Source: Streptomyces humi | GTDB lineage: Bacteria; Actinomycetota; Actinomycetes; Streptomycetales; Streptomycetaceae | DNA: 36,784 nt | NCBI RefSeq assembly: GCF_001005085.2 | Contig: NZ_LBMU02000032.1 | Span: 1 to 36,784, forward strand | Direction: 5' to 3' | Shown: positions 36,693 through 36,784 of the stretch, piece after piece | Layout of the letters: every line of letters starts with the position of its first letter | How positions within the stretch are numbered: position 1 is the stretch's first letter | Made by a program: the position numbers and the translations under genes | Notes under the pieces: generated by a model | Seen by the model: only the letters and a program-made list of their open reading frames with translations | Databases searched by the model: none | Told to the model about the DNA's origin: nothing

Positions 36693-36784
36693 GCGCCCCG
36701 ACACACTGAGCGCCCCGCAGGGGCGCGGGCAACCGCGCGACATGAGCGCCCCGCAGGGGCGCGGGGAACTGCGCGACAAGCCCC
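36685..36784. repeat. Dispersed hairpin repeat, two complete copies and one partial, at the right end
   Basis: The tricorn stop codon itself lies in a TGAGCGCCCC unit. A 16-bp direct repeat (CACACTGAGCGCCCCG) sits at 36685-36700 and 36702-36717. Hairpins GCGCCCC-GCA-GGGGCGC occur at 36710-36726 and 36746-36762; the second is followed by GGGGAACTGCGCGACAAGCC, almost identical to the sequence after the hairpin at 10042-10059. The first hairpin, 18 nt after the stop codon, may terminate the tricorn mRNA. Similar sequences recur between genes in many Streptomyces genomes in my recollection; the right boundary is outside the window. Confidence 0.7.

Noticed and set aside
1..36784. tRNA, rRNA, CRISPR arrays, insertion sequences, prophage or integrase genes
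   Set aside because: None seen: no evenly spaced repeat array, no transposase or integrase motifs and no cloverleaf-like sequence with a recognisable T-arm. Small structural RNAs could have been missed by eye.

Overview
The window is chromosomal DNA from a Streptomyces or a very close relative. GC content is very high, GTG starts are frequent, many genes overlap by 1-4 nt, and the gene content is that of a streptomycete core: an SsgA-like sporulation protein, RpfB, an actinobacterial protein O-mannosyltransferase, a tricorn protease, OhrR/Ohr and DUF1876. From memory, the order ispE / rsmA / rpfB / tatD / rsmI / pmt / two PBPs / ssgE matches the SCO3148-SCO3158 region of S. coelicolor. I saw no phage, integrase, transposase, CRISPR, tRNA or rRNA. 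Coordinates were read by eye; no search was run.

Layout. 1-4114 (minus): two tandem paralogues with a Pro/Gly/Gln-rich N-terminus and a membrane-anchored PQQ-type propeller (the first cut by the window edge), then a Uup-like ABC-F ATPase. 4293-4556 (plus): a small two-helix membrane protein. 4621-9686 (minus): zinc-ribbon protein, TatD nuclease, RpfB, RsmA (KsgA) and IspE, the block tatD-rpfB-ksgA-ispE being conserved in actinobacteria including M. tuberculosis. 9687-10139: a 450-bp gene-free stretch of repeats. 10140-10988 (minus): rsmI, divergent from pmt. 11084-16389 (plus): pmt and two paralogous transpeptidases. 16417-16764 (minus): ssgE, preceded by a possible uORF. 16928-19487 (plus): a three-gene Ni/Co ECF importer. 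19541-21804 (plus): ohrR, ohr and a serine esterase. 21841-23086 (minus): DUF1876 and an NAD(P)-dependent dehydrogenase. 23236-28318 (minus): ABC ATPase, permease and a large YncE-phosphoesterase in one operon. 28507-30150: a small membrane protein, then a DMT permease coupled to a YbaK deacylase. 30278-33240 (minus): TetR and MMPL exporter. 33420-36692 (plus): tricorn protease.

How the genes work together. Three themes stand out. First, envelope growth and development: RpfB (muralytic), Pmt (protein glycosylation), two NTF2-PBP transpeptidases and SsgE lie within 10 kb, which fits spore-wall assembly and germination. Second, metal and peroxide homeostasis: the ECF importer has a Nur-box-like operator over its -35, next to OhrR/Ohr. 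Third, the ATPase-permease-phosphoesterase operon, in which an exporter-type permease carries its own extracytoplasmic domain and is 14 bp from a secreted phosphoesterase; this is the best candidate here for a little-described system.

Regulatory features read directly from the sequence include three consecutive 11-bp repeats upstream of the PQQ gene, a good SigHrdB-type promoter for rpfB, a perfect 15-bp TetR-type palindrome on the tetR -35, several genes with a -10-like hexamer exactly 6 nt before the start codon (possible leaderless mRNAs), and a dispersed hairpin repeat present downstream of rsmI and of the tricorn gene.
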